Made by a program: the position numbers and the translations under genes
Assembly: GCF_000332335.1 (NCBI RefSeq)
Contig: NZ_KB235949.1
Span: 246,538 to 310,537 of the forward strand
Origin: Kamptonema formosum PCC 10802
Lineage (GTDB): Bacteria > Cyanobacteriota > Cyanobacteriia > Cyanobacteriales > Oscillatoriaceae
Direction of reading: 5' to 3'
DNA: 64,000 bases
Notes under the pieces: generated by a model
What the model saw: the letters and a program-made list of their open reading frames with translations, nothing else
The model's database searches: none
What the model was told of the DNA's origin: nothing
Part shown: positions 62,958 through 64,000 of the stretch, piece after piece
Layout of the letters: each line of letters starts with the position of its first letter
Numbering within the stretch: the first letter of the stretch is position 1

Positions 62958-63019
62958 CTGCTAGTTGCGGTGAATCCGCTCGACTCGATGTCAATGATGT
63001 AAAAACTGCATCATATAAT

Positions 63020-63091
63020 TGCATTAATCGCATTTCCTGTAATATTCTGTAACAAAGTATACGATTTACCCCTGTTTGCTGGATTTAAGGT
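63020..63091 (+). promoter_or_regulatory. NtcA/NtcB-controlled promoter of nirA
   Basis: GTAACAAAGTATAC (63049-63062) is a perfect GTA-N8-TAC NtcA box. TAAGGT (63086-63091) fits the TAN3T -10 element, 23 nt after the box as expected for NtcA activation. Upstream, TGCATTAATCGCA (63020-63032) matches the TGCA-N5-TGCA type of site attributed to NtcB in seven of eight positions. Transcription should start near 63097. Confidence 0.75.
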
Positions 63092-63378
63092 ATCTACAAA
63101 CCACCCTTAACCAACAGCTAACGGATGAAGCAACCGGCTTTTTGAGAAGTACGCCCACTATTGAATTGAACGCCATGCCGGGAACGCGCCGGTCCGCACA
63201 ATCCCTGACAGGGCATCGTGACAGAACCGCTTATCATTCTGTTGCCAAAAATACAAATAAGTTTTTCAAATCTCATACATAAGCTGAGACAAACAGAGTT
63301 TAGGCGGGCGCGCGCAACAGCAGAGCAACTTCAGAAACAGCACAACTCACATATTAAAGATTCAAGGAGAGTAAACCG
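63092..63378 (+). other. nirA 5' leader
   Basis: About 280 nt lie between the predicted transcription start and the nirA ATG. A TTG-initiated frame of 68 codons spans 63076-63282 but begins upstream of the predicted start; an internal ATG at ~63175 would give about 35 codons without a clear SD. Long leaders and small upstream proteins are known for some cyanobacterial nirA genes; nothing here is recognised. Confidence 0.4.
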
Positions 63379-64000
63379 ATGACAGTGGCAGCCACCAGCA
63401 GCCTCAACAAATTTGAAAAAATCAAAGCCGAAAAAGACGGGCTTGCCGTAAAGGCTGAACTGGATCGCTTTGCCGAGATTGGCTGGGAAGCGATGGACGA
63501 AACCGACCGGGACTACCGGCTAAAGTGGCTAGGCGTCTTCTTCCGCCCCGTCACTCCCGGCAAATTTATGATGCGGATGCGCATCCCCAACGGCATTCTC
63601 ACCAGCACTCAAATGCGAGTGCTCGCCGAGATTGTCCAGCGCTACGGCGACGACGGCAATGCCGACATCACCACCCGGCAAAATCTCCAGCTGCGGGGAA
63701 TCCGAATTCAGGACATTCCAGATATCTTCAGACGCCTGAAAGCCGTCGGTCTGACCAGCGTCCAGTCTGGCATGGACAACGTGCGCAACATCACCGGCTC
63801 GCCGGTGGCCGATCTCGACGCCGGCGAATTGATTGACACCCGAGGGCTGGTGCGCCAACTTCAAGACGCGATCACCAACAACGGTGAGGGCAACCCAGAA
63901 TTTACCAACTTGCCCAGAAAATTCAACATTGCCATTGAAGGCGGTCGCGATAACTCAGTCCACGCAGAAATCAACGACATTGCCTTCGTGCCGGCGTATA
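63379..64000 (+). CDS. nirA: Ferredoxin-nitrite reductase, N-terminal part
   Basis: Begins at ATG 63379 (MTVAATSSLNKFEKIKAEKD) with AAGGAG about 9 nt upstream, and runs off the window after ~207 codons; the family is about 500 residues. Visible nitrite/sulfite reductase half-domain features are GVFFRPVTPGKFMMRMRIPN, ADITTRQNLQLRGIRIQDIP, SVQSGMDNVRNITGSPVAD, and FTNLPRKFNIAIEGG with the start of the DNSVHAEINDIAF segment. The [4Fe-4S]/sirohaem cysteines lie beyond the window. NirA reduces nitrite to ammonium with electrons from ferredoxin. Regulation by NtcA and NtcB is indicated by the promoter. Confidence 0.95.
   Translation, partial: MTVAATSSLNKFEKIKAEKDGLAVKAELDRFAEIGWEAMDETDRDYRLKWLGVFFRPVTPGKFMMRMRIPNGILTSTQMRVLAEIVQRYGDDGNADITTRQNLQLRGIRIQDIPDIFRRLKAVGLTSVQSGMDNVRNITGSPVADLDAGELIDTRGLVRQLQDAITNNGEGNPEFTNLPRKFNIAIEGGRDNSVHAEINDIAFVPAY

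Noticed and set aside
63076-63282. 68-codon TTG-initiated frame in the nirA leader as a gene
   Set aside because: Begins before the predicted transcription start and has no SD; an internal ATG frame is possible but unsupported.

Overview
The window comes from a cyanobacterium, most likely a filamentous non-heterocystous one of the Microcoleus/Oscillatoria type. The genus is inference. The evidence is a ferredoxin-type nirA behind an NtcA box, an NtcB-like LysR regulator, HIP1 octamers (GCGATCGC) scattered through genes, tandem heptanucleotide repeats, and a heavy load of WD40/TPR/CHAT/caspase-like signalling proteins typical of multicellular cyanobacteria.

Layout. 1-1.3 kb: non-coding, with five copies of a ~120-bp element and GC-rich microsatellites; two more copies lie at 17.9-18.15 kb. 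1.57-13.8 kb: a minus-strand operon of a nucleosidase-SEFIR-NB-ARC ATPase, a TPR-nucleosidase protein and three TPR proteins, with a divergent membrane protein. It looks like a split NLR/STAND conflict system and is visibly more AT-rich than its surroundings. 13.9-17.8 kb: two small coiled-coil proteins, an orphan ParB-like protein, a PIN toxin-antitoxin pair and an hsdS remnant, bracketed by a ~280-bp direct duplication. 18.2-21.6 kb: an anthranilate phosphoribosyltransferase-like gene, ntcB and an SBF-type transporter. 22-25.6 kb: an NB-ARC protein with 14 WD40 repeats. 25.9-29.3 kb: a small membrane protein, a HEAT-repeat protein, a globin and a Rieske protein. 29.5-40.7 kb: two tandem giant haemagglutinin-CHAT proteins. 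40.9-44 kb: cobA behind an NtcA box, and a pseudo-caspase. 44.6-55.2 kb: trehalose metabolism (treS-maltokinase fusion, treY, treZ) with decayed genes between them. 55.9-60.9 kb: a complete BMP-type ABC importer. 61.3-64 kb: a small unknown protein, transposase debris, and the start of nirA.

Two themes run through the region. The first is nitrate/nitrite assimilation: ntcB, cobA (siroheme for nitrite reductase) and nirA; cobA and nirA both have a GTA-N8-TAC box correctly spaced from a TAN3T -10 box. The second is signalling and conflict biology: the split NLR operon, the WD40 STAND ATPase, the CHAT proteins, the pseudo-caspase and the toxin-antitoxin pair.

Intergenic space is crowded with repeats: a ~100-bp palindromic MITE-like family, a second family present as an inverted pair at 28.0 and 48.0 kb, 25-bp tandem arrays, and heptamer arrays. 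No tRNA, rRNA or CRISPR array was seen.
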